A stretch of 64,000 nucleotides of DNA, taken from NCBI GenBank assembly GCA_946807835.1, contig OX327701.1, forward strand, positions 10,503,501 to 10,567,500. The letters are read 5' to 3'. The notes beneath the pieces are model-generated. The model was not told where the DNA came from, searched no databases, and saw only the letters and a list, made by a program, of their open reading frames with translations. Below, one piece after another: positions 35,370 to 46,139 of the stretch (position 1 is the first letter of the stretch; each line of letters begins with the position of its first letter). The stretch is from Ailanthus altissimus. Taxonomy: Eukaryota; Streptophyta; Magnoliopsida; Sapindales; Simaroubaceae. A program made the position numbers and the translations under genes.

Positions 35370-38300
35370 CAATGCAACATTGTTGCCTATTAATTGGATT
35401 GCAGTGTTCCTTTGCTCTAAATGCTTGTAGTTGCTCGCGCTGCTTCCTTGACTGTTTTCTTTGCTATTTAATTCCTAAAAAGAAAAAGAAACTAACACAA
35501 CTAAAACTGAAAATAAGTGAATAAAAATAAAAATGACTTGGGTTGCCTCCCAAGAAGTGCTTGATTTAGCGTCATCGGCTTGACGAGGTTCTTTCTTCTG
35601 TGATGGTGAAAGCATCTTTGTATGTAAGCTTGTTGGGCTTCCAAATTTTCTTTATTAGATTTTAGGCAGAAACTTGTTCTTCTTTCTTGTGCTTTTTCAC
35701 AGAGACTTGAATCTTAGTCTGGTGATATGGTTCTTTTGTGCCATTCTCTTTGATCATTTCTTATTTATGCTTCTCTTTTTTTTTTCTTTTCTTTCTATAC
35801 TTTAATGCCTTCTTTTTTATGTGAGGATTCAACATCTCCATGTCTTTGAGCTCTTAGGTGTTTGGTGTCACCACATTAATACTACAGTAGTCAAGTAATA
35901 TAGCGTTCATGGGCTGATTCTGCTATTTGCTATTAGTATTTTCTGATGTATTGTCACTTTTCTACACCTTAGAATGTTGCTTTACTTCAATACTTATTTC
36001 TACACTATATTTCATTGACTTTTCTATACTATTCTGAGTTTCTGTACTTGGTTCTGGATTGATATGCTGTTGATTTTCTGTTTCAACACTTATATAGTAC
36101 CTCTATAGCCTTTGAGGAAAAGGAATAGGCAGTCTATAAGGCTGCACTTCATTTTTCTAAACTTCATTCTCTATTATACTTAATGGTGGTGGTGTGGATG
36201 TGTTCTTTTATAAGATTTTACCACTCTTCAAGTTGATGGCTTGGCATTTATCTACATTGCCTCTTGAATTTATCTCAGTATCACTTGGCAGAGTGCCTTG
36301 AGGTCTCTTATTAATTGCAGCAGCAAGTTATCCCATTTGAACCTCTAAATTTGTCAAAGACGCTGAATGATTCTGTAGGATGACATCGTTGGACTTCATA
36401 TATTCCATAAACATGTCTTCCAAAGTCAGTTTATTTTCTTGCAGTGGCAAGAATCCTGGGGGATTCCATAGTTTAGATGACTCCCCTTGGTTGTTATGCC
36501 AAGAAAAGTTAGGATGATCTCTCCACCTTGGATTATAAAAGTTGGATTATGGGTTAAGTTACTGTCGGTTTAAAGTTTACACATAATTCATTGCTTCTAT
36601 GCATTATCCATTCATGTAATTATCACCACAAAAATACAAGTTACTTGCTGAGGTTTGACAACGTCCAGTGCATCAATCTTCTTAGATGACATATTGATTT
36701 ATGCTGCCAGTGCATTGAATGTGTCAATCTCATGCATACCATCAACTCTTTTTGGTGTAACCCTATCTGCTGGCCATTGGTAACTATTTGACACTATTTC
36801 TTCAAATAGATTATAAGCCTTGTCTATAGATTTATTCATTAAAGCTCCTATAGCAGTGGTATCGATAATGGTCCTCAAATGGCTTACTAATCCATTGTAT
36901 AACTTTTGGACTAATAGCTATTTAAGGACTCTATGGTAATGACACTTCCTTAATATGTCCTTAAAGATCTCTCATGCCTTGGTAAGGGCAAATTTATCAT
37001 ATATTTTCTCATATTTTTATTATTGATATTTTATGGTTTTATGAGAATAGATGGCTAAAATGCAAAGTTTTCAAAGTATGTGTTCATCGCCCCAGCGCCA
37101 AGAGGATTATCGCCCCAGCACTGTAATAGTGATCGAAATAAGAAATACAACCTGTTGAAGTCGCATCTGGCGCCCCAGTGCCACACCTTTACCGCTCCAA
37201 CGACGAGACAGCGCTTCAGCGCCATCAATCCACCGCTCCAGCAGTGAAGCCATTTTCATGCGTCGCCCCAGCGACAGAAGCATAGCGCCCCAACGGTAGC
37301 GCGAGTCCTAGTCCGACGAGAATTTAGATTTTCAAGCTCATATCAATCCCTATAAAAAGCCACTCGTTCTCAGCCTTTAAGAATCAATCCAAGACGACCC
37401 AAGAGCACCAAGAATACAAAGCACGAGTCTTAGAGAGCAATATGAGTTTAATTAAGGCAACTTTAGAGAGAGATTCAAGGCGTTCTTCGGCATCAAGAGA
37501 TCTTAGGCAGTGCAATTGAGAGCAATTTGACGTTTATATCGATTTGCTATTGATTGTATCATGATTTATTATTATTTTTACTGCTATTCTCTTATTGCCA
37601 TGAGCTAATTTTATTTTCTAGGGTTAATACTTGAACTCAATATGTGTGCTTAATTGCTATATCTTTAGAATATTTAATAAACTTAGTTCTTTGATATTTA
37701 AATTACTTGATCTTAATGCTTCAATATATCTGGCCAATATATGGTGAATGAGTTGGTAATATTATTGATAAACTCGGAAGAGGAATCATAATATTTAGAC
37801 CTAGGTAATTTGATGCATGATTGTAGAGTAACATTCAATGTTGCATATGCAAGTTTCAATTTAGGATAGGAATATACCTAATTGGCATGTATGATCAATG
37901 AGACCTAATCTTAATAAATCTTAATTTATTATAAGTACCATAGGAATATAGGTATTTGGTAAATTAAGGTATACTTGCATGACCTTGGAAGAGGCTTGTG
38001 AATACATTAGTGTCTTGATCAATAACAAAGACTAAGGGAGTTAAATATTAAAAGAGTAATCATTAGAAAGCATATTGAGGGATATTATTAATCCTAGGTT
38101 TTCTCTATATTGCTATCACTTAAATCTCGTTGCATTGTGTTTTTACTTTTATATTTTCTGCACTCATTCTTAAATTTTTATTTATTTGAATAATTATTAG
38201 AAAGATATAATTTTAGTAATTGGTTTAAAGGAAAAACTTATCCTCGTGGGTTCGACATCTGACTTATTTAGTCTATTTATTACTTGCATACGATAGTGTA

Positions 38301-38811
38301 TACTTGCACTTAATTTATGATATAGAAATATCGCATCATGCCTCATACAACGACTCTCTATCAATCTGACTGAAGGAGGTAATGTCATTCCTCATCTTTA
38401 CCCGTAAGAAAAACTTGGCTAAGTACTTCTATGCTAAATCATCCCATGTCGATATAGATCCGGATGGTAATGATATCAACCAACTCTTGGCTCTATCCCT
38501 TAAAAAGAAAGGGAACAATCTTAATCGGATGACATTGTTTGAGACTCCATTATATTTGAAAGTATCACTAATCTTTAAGAAATTTATGATATGTATGTTA
38601 GGATTGTCATTGGAAGCTTCGTTGAACTGTTTAGACTCCTTTAGCATTTAAATAGTGCTTAGCTTATTCTCAAAGTTGTTTGCATTGATGGTTGGTCACC
38701 GAATACTTATTGAATACCATTTGTAGTAAGAATAGTATAATCTTTTAAAGATCTCTGTGGTATCATGGGCTCAAAGATAGAATTGTTGATGTTATCATTA
38801 TTGTTTTCCAT
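35370..38811 (-). pseudogene. TRG2 gag-like gene, split by solo LTR S2
   Basis: ATG at 38811. The segment 38647-38344 holds the gag core (FFLRDRAKSWLISLP, SISTWDDLA). After S2 (36980-38338) the gene continues from 36974 with the same motifs as TRG1 (SYQWPADRVTPKRV near 36780, MHEIDTFNALAA near 36725). It ends in a degenerate Lys/Gln-rich tail near 35800 and the post-pol segment near 35590. Many stops. S2 entered just before the codon where TRG1 gag has its TGA. No RT or integrase follows. Confidence 0.78.
36980..38338 (+). mobile_element. Solo LTR S2, 1359 bp
   Basis: TGGTAAGGGCAAATTTATC to ATATCGCATCA, with duplication TGCCT at 36975-36979 and 38339-38343. It is close to S1 but lacks about 85 bp after GATGGCTA. 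It keeps the CCAGCG block (37085-37300). Confidence 0.9.
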
Positions 38812-38974
38812 AGTATGAAATGTCAAAGCAAAATAAAAAGAAAATCAAAGTAAAAATAAAAATAAAAACAAAAATAATAAAATAATAAAAAATTCAAAGT
38901 AAAAGCAAATAGTTTGGTATTAGTATTGATCAACGAATAGATAGAAATAGTCCCCGGCAACGATGTCAAAAACT

Positions 38975-39666
38975 TGATTAGTGCTATAGTAGCTAAACAC
39001 AAGTGCATGATATTCTATCAAGTAATATAGGATTAAAGTTCAGACATCATTCCCACAAGAACTATTCGATCTATTTCTATCAACCAATTACAAAATTATA
39101 TCTAATTTACTTTTATCCAGAAAACTATAATCCAAAAATAAATAATTAACCTAAAACTAAACCTAGATAGCAAATAAACAAAGAGATAAATTCACCAATT
39201 AATAATAACCTGGGGTATAGATTTATCCTCTAATATTTTATTGGACTAATTAATATCTTAGTTTAATCACTTAATACCAATTGATTAGTTTAGATACTAA
39301 TCTCATCACAAGCCTCTGTCGATGGTCGAGTGACTATATTACGCATTCTAACAATCACCTATATATATATGGTAATCAAATTAAAACGTATATATATGGT
39401 GCAGTGACGTTGGCCTTTTCTGCCTTGGGAGCTGTAGTGCCCAGCCATGGGCACTGCCGCACTCAAGCCTAGATCCTGGTGGTTGCATATTTTGAGCGCA
39501 TCTCGCTCGTTGTCCGTCTGACCTCGAGTTAGTTCCTATTTGTCACATTTTCCCTTGTGCACCTATTTATGATAAAAAAAAAATAACTAAATAGCCAAAT
39601 GTTCATGATTTGAAGCAAAATACGAAAGTTGAGGACTAAATGTACTAGTGCATGTATGCCCTATCA
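38975..39666 (-). repeat. TRG2 5' LTR, internally deleted (692 bp)
   Basis: Both LTR ends are present, but about 690 bp of the 3' LTR sequence are missing. The junction is near 39390, where TATATATGG words recur. The deletion is distinct from the one in the TRG1 5' LTR. Confidence 0.85.
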
Positions 39667-39815
39667 CATGGTCACATTTCACATCTGCCTCAACCCATGT
39701 CTAGACCTTTTATTGGTTGGCAGTTTGCTAAACCAGTCATATGCCTTAACATTAACAGCTTTTACACTTTCCAAAAAAAATTTGAACTGATATTTGTCAC
39801 TCTTTCTAGCAGCAG

Positions 39816-42147
39816 TGTTGGGATTTGTGCTCATGTACCATTCTAATTTTATATGAATATTGTCATTTCATATTTATGCAATAAATAAATATTTTATTAA
39901 ATCACTAATTATTTTTATTATGTAAGATGCTTATAATATTTCGAACATTATATTGATCTGAAGGAGTTTAGTTCAGATTTAAAAAGTTATAACTTTGTTT
40001 GAAATGGGACAAATACCTAATAATATAATAACAATGACATAGTTTCAAAAGTTGTTAGAAAATGTTATTGTACAAGTATGTTCTCGAATTATTTGTTCCT
40101 GATCTATTTCCAACGATGTAGGGTTTATCTAGTAGAATTGATTAATATAGATCAGTGTATATTTATATCTAAATTATCCAGATAGTTAATCTTAGCAGAC
40201 TATGAACTTAGTTGAAGCTCTATAGATATACAGGTATTTAGTGAGGACTAGATACTAAACAAGACTCAATGAAGACCTGTAATGGATATCCCATAAATCT
40301 GTCAGTTGATGGTTTTCTCGAGTTGAGTAATATTCATGGTCCTTAAACCTGAGCACTATAGTGGCTTTGTGTGTGATCTACCATACTTAGATTCCACATA
40401 TGTCAGAGACCTTTCATGGTCTGACCACTGGGTGTCGCTAGTTATGATCTAATGCTTATGAAGTCCGGTGCATGTAGATAAAGGATCCGTCCACTCATAT
40501 GGGTGAGTTAAATATCCAGATGCTCTAAGGTTGTATTTCAAGAAGTTTTATGGCCATAAGCATTTAACCCGGGAAAAGAGTTTCGTGTGGTATAAATAAT
40601 ATCTCAAATGAGTTTGCGCACATTGTTTATTGGTATATTAATCAAGGAGATAAGTTTATAGTTGAGCAATAGGAGACTTGGCGGTGTGAATCTATGTCTC
40701 TACTTTTTTGGGATATATATAACGAAAGGATTGTACGAATATGGATTAACTTTAACTTGTATAGTTTAACTCGCCATTTTGTATTATCCATAACATGTGT
40801 GTGTGGGGCATCGGTTATGGACTTATGAGACAAAATAGGTGTGAACTTAGGGAGTCTCACTATATGAAGTGTACTCGTTGAGCACGTGGTCAGTGCACTG
40901 GATTGAATTGTTCGATCTAGGAAGTTTTCAAAAAATATGAATTTATTTCAGAGTAGCTAAGGTTTAAGTGTTAAACCTAAAATTGTATCAAGTGAGACTT
41001 GACATTTTTATCTACTTAGTGTATGTTTTAATTTGTGCCAATAATTTGCATGGGTACTAAATTAATCATTGGTAGATATAGCTCCCATTTAAATAAAATA
41101 ATTATTATTTATTTAAATTATATTATTCAGCCATTTAATTATTTCAGAGTTTTTCTGGGAGATCATAATGTTTAAGTGTTAAGTCTGGGATCTCAATAAG
41201 TAGGACTTGCTACTTTTACCTTTCTATTAGATGTCACATATTATGCCATTAATTTGTTAGGGCATAACATGTGGTAGGATTTCATTGGCTTAATTAATAA
41301 TTTGAAAACATTAAATATTAAATAAATTATTTTATTTAATAATTAAGCCATGAAATCATTTCCACCAATTCTTTACAAGGTTATTATAAATAGCAATTGT
41401 TTGTAATTAAAGAAAGATGTGGCAATACATTGAATGAAGCATTTTGCCACAAATTGAAAAAATATTCGGTTATTAGGCCACCAAAATGCTTTATTCACTC
41501 GGCCAAAAACATTTAGCCACCATCTTTATTATATTCAGCTAAAATAAAATTGTTTTTATTTAAATGGGGTGTTATGCTTTTTATTTAGCGTGAGGTGGCC
41601 TTGATTTGATGAATTACAAACTTTTTTGCTACTAATTCTCCTTTCCATTCGGACAACACACCTAATACGTTGCCACAATTTATTTTAGTCAAGCATGAGG
41701 TGCATTTTTAGTTTTCATATTATTAGCACCTCATGCTTGAATGGTAAAGACATTAACCCTTTTTTTATTTGGCATGATGGCAGCAATACAGTTTATATAT
41801 ATGTGCCTTAATTCATTCATTTTAAAAGGAATAGATGAAAGTGAATAAAAAGTGAAAATAGCAAAGAAATAATAGAAAGGCCAATAAATAATAAAAAGCA
41901 AGTGTTGCTTCATATAAATAATTTTGTCAAGAAGAGGAAGTTACTATTTTAGCTTGAAAAAGTCCACCATGTCCGCAACTAGAATTGTTCAAAGTATGCT
42001 TCAAGGGTGAGTTTTCAATCTCATTAGTGTAATGAGAAAATAAAATGTGTATTTTAATAACGTTGCGCAGCATGTATAACATGTTATTTTTAAATTGTTT
42101 AAAATGTACACATTCACCCGTAATATGGTGCACACAAACACACAACA
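39816..42147 (+). mobile_element. R2, R-family LTR of about 2.3 kb
   Basis: Starts TGTTGGGATTTGTGC. The right end is placed at CACACAACA by alignment with R1 and R3, and is uncertain. No matching duplication was found (AGCAG left, CCCTA right). About 25 transposase codons of MULE-C are missing at the right junction, so a deletion probably removed it. The open frame 42277-41927 (-) is a chimera of transposase and this LTR. Confidence 0.65.
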
Positions 42148-43234
42148 CCCTACACCTAGCGCACCACCTAGTTGGTGAATTTAGCCAGTATGCTGCCAAG
42201 GTACCAACCAACACCTTCTGTCTATCACTCATAAATGTGACAGACCTATTTTCCTCATATCTAATCAAATGATACAACCTTTCCAGAAAATAACCTCACA
42301 AATATTCCATTATTGGCATCTAAGGCCACAACATACAATAGCACTCCATCCTTTTGAGTGACAGCTATCTAAACTTATGAAAAGCCTACAACCACCCAAG
42401 AAACCCAATGTTTTTGTGAGGGAAAGGTTAAGAAAAACCTCTTGAAAGTTAGGTTTACAGGTATAAAATCAGTGTTGGTTCTACCAACTGAGGTTACCAC
42501 TTTTAATTGTATTAGGACAATTGCACTGGGTTACATTTCATAACCATGTGTGCATACTTGTGCAGGTTAGCATAGGACTGAACATGGTCATCTTCAATCA
42601 TGTTTATAGCCTTTCTCTTAGCTCTTTAAATTCTCTGCCTATAAACTTTAACTCTATATTTATGTAATAATTCTTATTCCAAAACTTCAGCTTTCACCTT
42701 TGGCATTGCCTTCACTAAACTTTCAAACTCTTTGCAAGCCATGGTAATTTTTTCTTAACAATATTAGAGGTTCTTAAACATGTATGGCTAGCGGTATTAC
42801 TCTTAACCATAAAGGACACCCCATCTGGCAACCTATAAGCATGTATCCTCCATGGACAACCTTTAGATGCACACTTAGCAATCACTCGTAAAGACTCACT
42901 CTTCACCCTTTTGGGGTGTAAACCTTAGTTGAACAATTTACTTTGTTAGTGCATCTATAAATTGTGCAATATTAACAAATAAGTGCCTTACTTCAAAGGA
43001 AATTTGCTCCTCAATTTTGTTTACCCATACCTTTTTATTAACCTTTCTAGCCATCTTATAAACCTCATCCTCCTTATACGAAGAGCTAATTAGAAAATCA
43101 TCATCATTAGACTTTATTCCTCTACTTCATCATTTACTAAACTTGATGCTAGTTAGGAACCAGCTCCCTCAACACATCCTTCAAGAGTTTCCTCTTTATC
43201 AGAAAAATGAAATCACTAATTTACATTATCATCT

Positions 43235-43455
43235 ACATGATAAAACCTTGGTATGTTAGGGTTATGGTGGATGAGACTTTCAACTGTTCGGGTTGGTGGG
43301 TCAATTTCAGTATTTGTTTGAGTTTGAATAGGTGGGTCAATTTTGGTAGGACTTTGGGTGGGTGGATCAGTTTGGGTAAGAGTTTAAGTGGGTAGGTCAA
43401 TTTGAGTCGGACTTTAGGTGGGTGGGTCAGTTTGGTTGGGTGGGACAATTTCATT
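43235..43455 (-). repeat. Pro-rich tandem repeat in MULE-C transposase linker
   Basis: About six units of roughly 33 bp containing GACCCACCCACC on the - strand, coding Pro/Thr/Gln-rich peptide in one frame. It lies between the PB1-like and DNA-binding parts. Confidence 0.6.
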
Positions 43456-44517
43456 GTGGGTTAATTACAATAGGAGTTTGAGCGGGTGGGTCAAATTGAG
43501 TGGTGCAAGACATTTGTTGGCTTTCATAAAGCTGCTCCTGATCATAAATTGAATCTCTAACATCTAGACCTTGTAATAAATGGATGTACACTACCTCTAA
43601 TGGCATTGCATCTATGGATGTATGTAAACTTGTTACCCCTATAGACAGAAATAATTCAAACATTAAATTAACATAATTATCATCCTCTAATTGTAGCCTA
43701 CCTCCAGACCAAGGTAAGTATGCCCTCATTTTGTATTTCTCCCTCAGATACATTATCCTATTAATAACACTCTTCATAACATCATTTAGCAAACAAACCT
43801 ATTAAACTCATCTGGATCTATATTATCTATAAAAACTTTAGTACCGAATATAGAAATAGTAAGAGAAAATTGCATCATCCTGAAATGCAAATTAAATGTA
43901 ACTAGTTCAAGATGTAATCTATGATAAAATAAATCATAAAATAACAATCTAATGTATAATTTTAAAACAATCTAACAATATAATATTGTAATATTATTTT
44001 CTAACTACCATTACAAAAATTATAAACCAACACCAATCAAAGTATTCATACATTACTTTTTTTCTCGGTTAGGAAACTAAAAAACCCACATACATGTTCT
44101 ATCATTTACATACACGTACACGCTTTTTCACATGTAAACAAGATGACATGCAACTAAAATACCCACATAAAACCACACTCTTATAAACTACAAGAATGAA
44201 ACTAAAATACAAAAAAAAAATTATGCATACAGATTAGCATTAAAACACTATAACTGATTTAACTAAGCAATAAAAAATGAAAAGTTTGTTAAAATGAAAC
44301 TAAAATACCCAAAAACATAAAATTTTGAGAGTGAACATCGGCATTCAAAACAAAACAAAACAAAAAGTTTTCAAATGAAACTAAAATCCCATAAACCAAA
44401 ATAGTCTGAAGTAAACATCACCATTAAGAACCCTATAAAAAATAAAACAAAGCAACAAAAAAGGGGGAAAAAAAGGCAAAAAAATGAGACTTAAAATGAC
44501 TCACCTGAGCCGGTCAT

Positions 44518-45030
44518 CTTTGTCTCTATAACTGTTGCGATCCATTCCTTGACGGTGTCTCTATAATAATGGATTTTGGCTCTGGAATGAGAAGATGTTT
44601 AGTTTCCATAAAGTTTGCTTCTGGGTAAAGCAAAGTGTTCTAGATTGGTAATGGCTTGCAGTCTATTTGGTTACAAGCTTAATCTTATTTGGTTACTAGT
44701 TTAATCTTGTTTGGTAATTGGTTTAAAGATTTTTGGTTGTGCACTGCGGTGATGACACGTGTACTAAATCATTCTTTAAGTGTTTATGTAACATGCATAG
44801 TAATCCAAATGCCGTACACATGTCAAATTAGATTTGACATATGTTGCTTGAATTTAATATCTAGGTAAAATGATGATCATACCCCTAAGTACGTTAACTA
44901 TCACAGCATAAGAGTAAGATTTGGGCATCCATGCCTATTTTGACAAAAAATTGGGCACAAACGTCGATTTTCAAACTTATGAGTATTGTTGTAATTAAGT
45001 CATACCTCAAAGGTATTGATGATAATATCC
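44518..45030 (-). other. MULE-C right subterminal region and inverted repeat
   Basis: Non-coding promoter region of the transposase gene, ending in the inverted repeat (about 44910-45030). A short direct repeat of TTTGGTTA(C/G) words lies near 44658-44720. The repeat contains the single AAAATAGGCA site that G1 split in the left repeat. Confidence 0.7.
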
Positions 45031-45265
45031 TTTATAATATTTGAAGTAATTTGAAATCAAAATTGGAATTGAAATTATAATATTTAGAGTAATTGAAATC
45101 GAAATTGGAATTAGAATTATAATATTTAACATAATATTTAATGTAATTAAAATAAAAAAAATTAGATTTAGAATTATAATATTTAATATAATTAAAATTA
45201 TAATGGGAATAAAAAGTATAACATTTAACGTAATCAAAATTAAAATTGAATTTAGAATTATAATT
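45031..45265 (+). repeat. AT-rich degenerate tandem array, right part
   Basis: Same units and same orientation as 21945-22584 (GAATTATAATATTTAACAT, GAAATTGGAATT), directly outside the MULE-C right end. Confidence 0.8.
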
Positions 45266-45559
45266 GATACGGTTTTAGTTGCTATATTTTTTGAATTTTT
45301 TTATATTTAAATTAAGGTTATGATTTTAATTTTTTCAATATATTAATTTAAAACCCGTTTAAAATCTACAGATAATCTGTTGTGGGATTGGTAATGAGTA
45401 CATACTTACTAGAGCAAATTTGGTAATGAAACTTTAAACTTGTAACGGGTTTGAAAAAGATTTGGTATTTTATTTTTTAAATAGATGCGAATGCGAGTTT
45501 AATGGTATCTGTCACAAACTCAGTCTACTGTCATCCTTATTAGAAGTCTTAATTGAGGT
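45266..45559. other. Unassigned AT-rich flank
   Basis: Nothing recognised. A loose inverted pair AACCCGTTT / AACGGGTTT lies at 45352 and 45447. Confidence 0.35.
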
Positions 45560-45589
45560 AGTCATTCAGTCTATGGTTCAGCCATGGGT

Positions 45590-46139
45590 AAAGCGTTACA
45601 TCAAAATATAAATGACTTGTTGCCTTCTCTTATTAATGTGAAAAGAGTTTGGAGTTTTCTTGCCTATGCAAGTTTTTATAGTAGTTTCATCAAAGAATTT
45701 TTCAAGATCCAAGCCCCTTTGCAACTTGTTGAAAAATGATGCATAGTTCAATTTTGATGATGCTTGTTTAGAAGCATTTGAAGCATTAAAGAGAAAGCTC
45801 ATTTCAGCCCTTATTATCCTAGCACCAGATTGGAATCTACCATTTGAGTTTATATGTGATGCTAGTGATATAATCGTGGGTTGCTATGCTTGGTCAGAGA
45901 AAAGGAAGAGTATTCTACACTATTTACTATGCCAGTAAACTTTGAATAAAGCACATGTGAACTACACTACTACAAAGAAAAAGCTCCTAGCTATAATGTT
46001 TGCCTTTGATAAATTTAAGTCTTATTTGATTAGAATCAAGGTGGTGGTGTACACTGATCATCCAGCTATCAAGTATTAAATCATCAAGAAGGAAGTGAAG
46101 TGTCACTTGAATAGATGGGTATTACTTTTACAAGAGTTT
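45590..46139 (+). pseudogene. Athila-like RT end and RNase H fragment
   Basis: The thumb/connection motif VWSFLAYASFYSSFIKEF is near 45645. It is followed by the RNase H start LPFEFICDASDIIVG near 45840 and the later motif FAFDKFKSYLI near 46000. Several stops and frameshifts interrupt it. It breaks off after LLLQEFD where LTR S3 begins. In intact elements this domain removes RNA from the RNA/DNA hybrid. Confidence 0.85.

Larger units (their letters stand above)
30474..39666 (-). mobile_element. TRG2, pol-less LTR retrotransposon related to TRG1
   Basis: LTRs at 30474-31859 (3' LTR) and 38975-39666 (5' LTR), the latter shortened by a deletion. The flanks CATAG (30469-30473) and CATGG (39667-39671) look like a 5-bp duplication with one change. 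The primer site is the complement of 38951-38970, decayed from the tRNA-Asp type. It has a gag-like gene (38811 down to about 35600) and no pol; gag leads straight into the post-pol segment near 35590-35535, as in TRG1. It carries S2 and R1. Without them it is about 5.70 kb, against 5.80 kb for TRG1. It interrupts the MULE-C transposase. Confidence 0.9.
29690..44517 (-). pseudogene. MULE-C transposase gene, split by TRG2 and R2
   Basis: Reading leftwards: a short first exon with ATG at 44517 and donor CAG|GTGAG; a PB1-like N-terminus at 43870-43451; a Pro-rich repeat at 43455-43235; the MuDR DNA-binding domain at 42906-42715 (CASKGCPWRIHAYRLPDG); the transposase core near 42460-42300 (SLDSCH, LYVVALDANNGIF) and at 42250-42160 (FMSDRQKVL, RWCAR). 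R2 interrupts here. The core resumes at 39815-39667 (AYDWFSKLP) and, beyond TRG2, at 30473-30340 (NNFSEAFNSWLL, KMPILTLLEH). A frameshifted SWIM remnant is near 30150 and a basic tail near 29745. Stops and shifts are frequent. The order of motifs matches plant MURA proteins, which confirms one interrupted gene. Confidence 0.82.
22586..45030 (-). mobile_element. MULE-C, Mutator-like transposon swollen by nested elements
   Basis: The ends are inverted copies of about 120 bp: GGATATTATCATCAATACC at the left, and its complement finishing at 45030. The same tandem array lies outside both ends in one orientation, which marks a single insertion point. Inside are a degenerate MURA-type transposase gene (-, 44517 to 29690) and a small GRF-like gene (+, 29181-29513). 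Nested within are G1 (22683-28124), TRG2 (30474-39666) and R2 (39816-42147); without them it is about 5.5 kb. The target duplication is unclear: TTAGAAATAT and TTTATAATAT agree at 7 of 10 bases, which is weak in such AT-rich DNA. Confidence 0.82.

Noticed and set aside
38382..38651. + strand open frame in TRG2
   Set aside because: It is the antisense of the TRG2 gag core at 38429-38647.
42045..42272. + strand frame of 75 codons
   Set aside because: Antisense to the MULE-C transposase and R2 end.
41927..42277. 116-codon - strand frame as a separate gene
   Set aside because: Its first part is MULE-C transposase (FMSDRQKVL, RWCAR) and its second part is LTR R2 sequence; it is a chimera across an insertion junction.
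45007..45237. Ile-rich - strand frame resembling a membrane protein
   Set aside because: Translation of the AT-rich tandem array; no start context or conservation.
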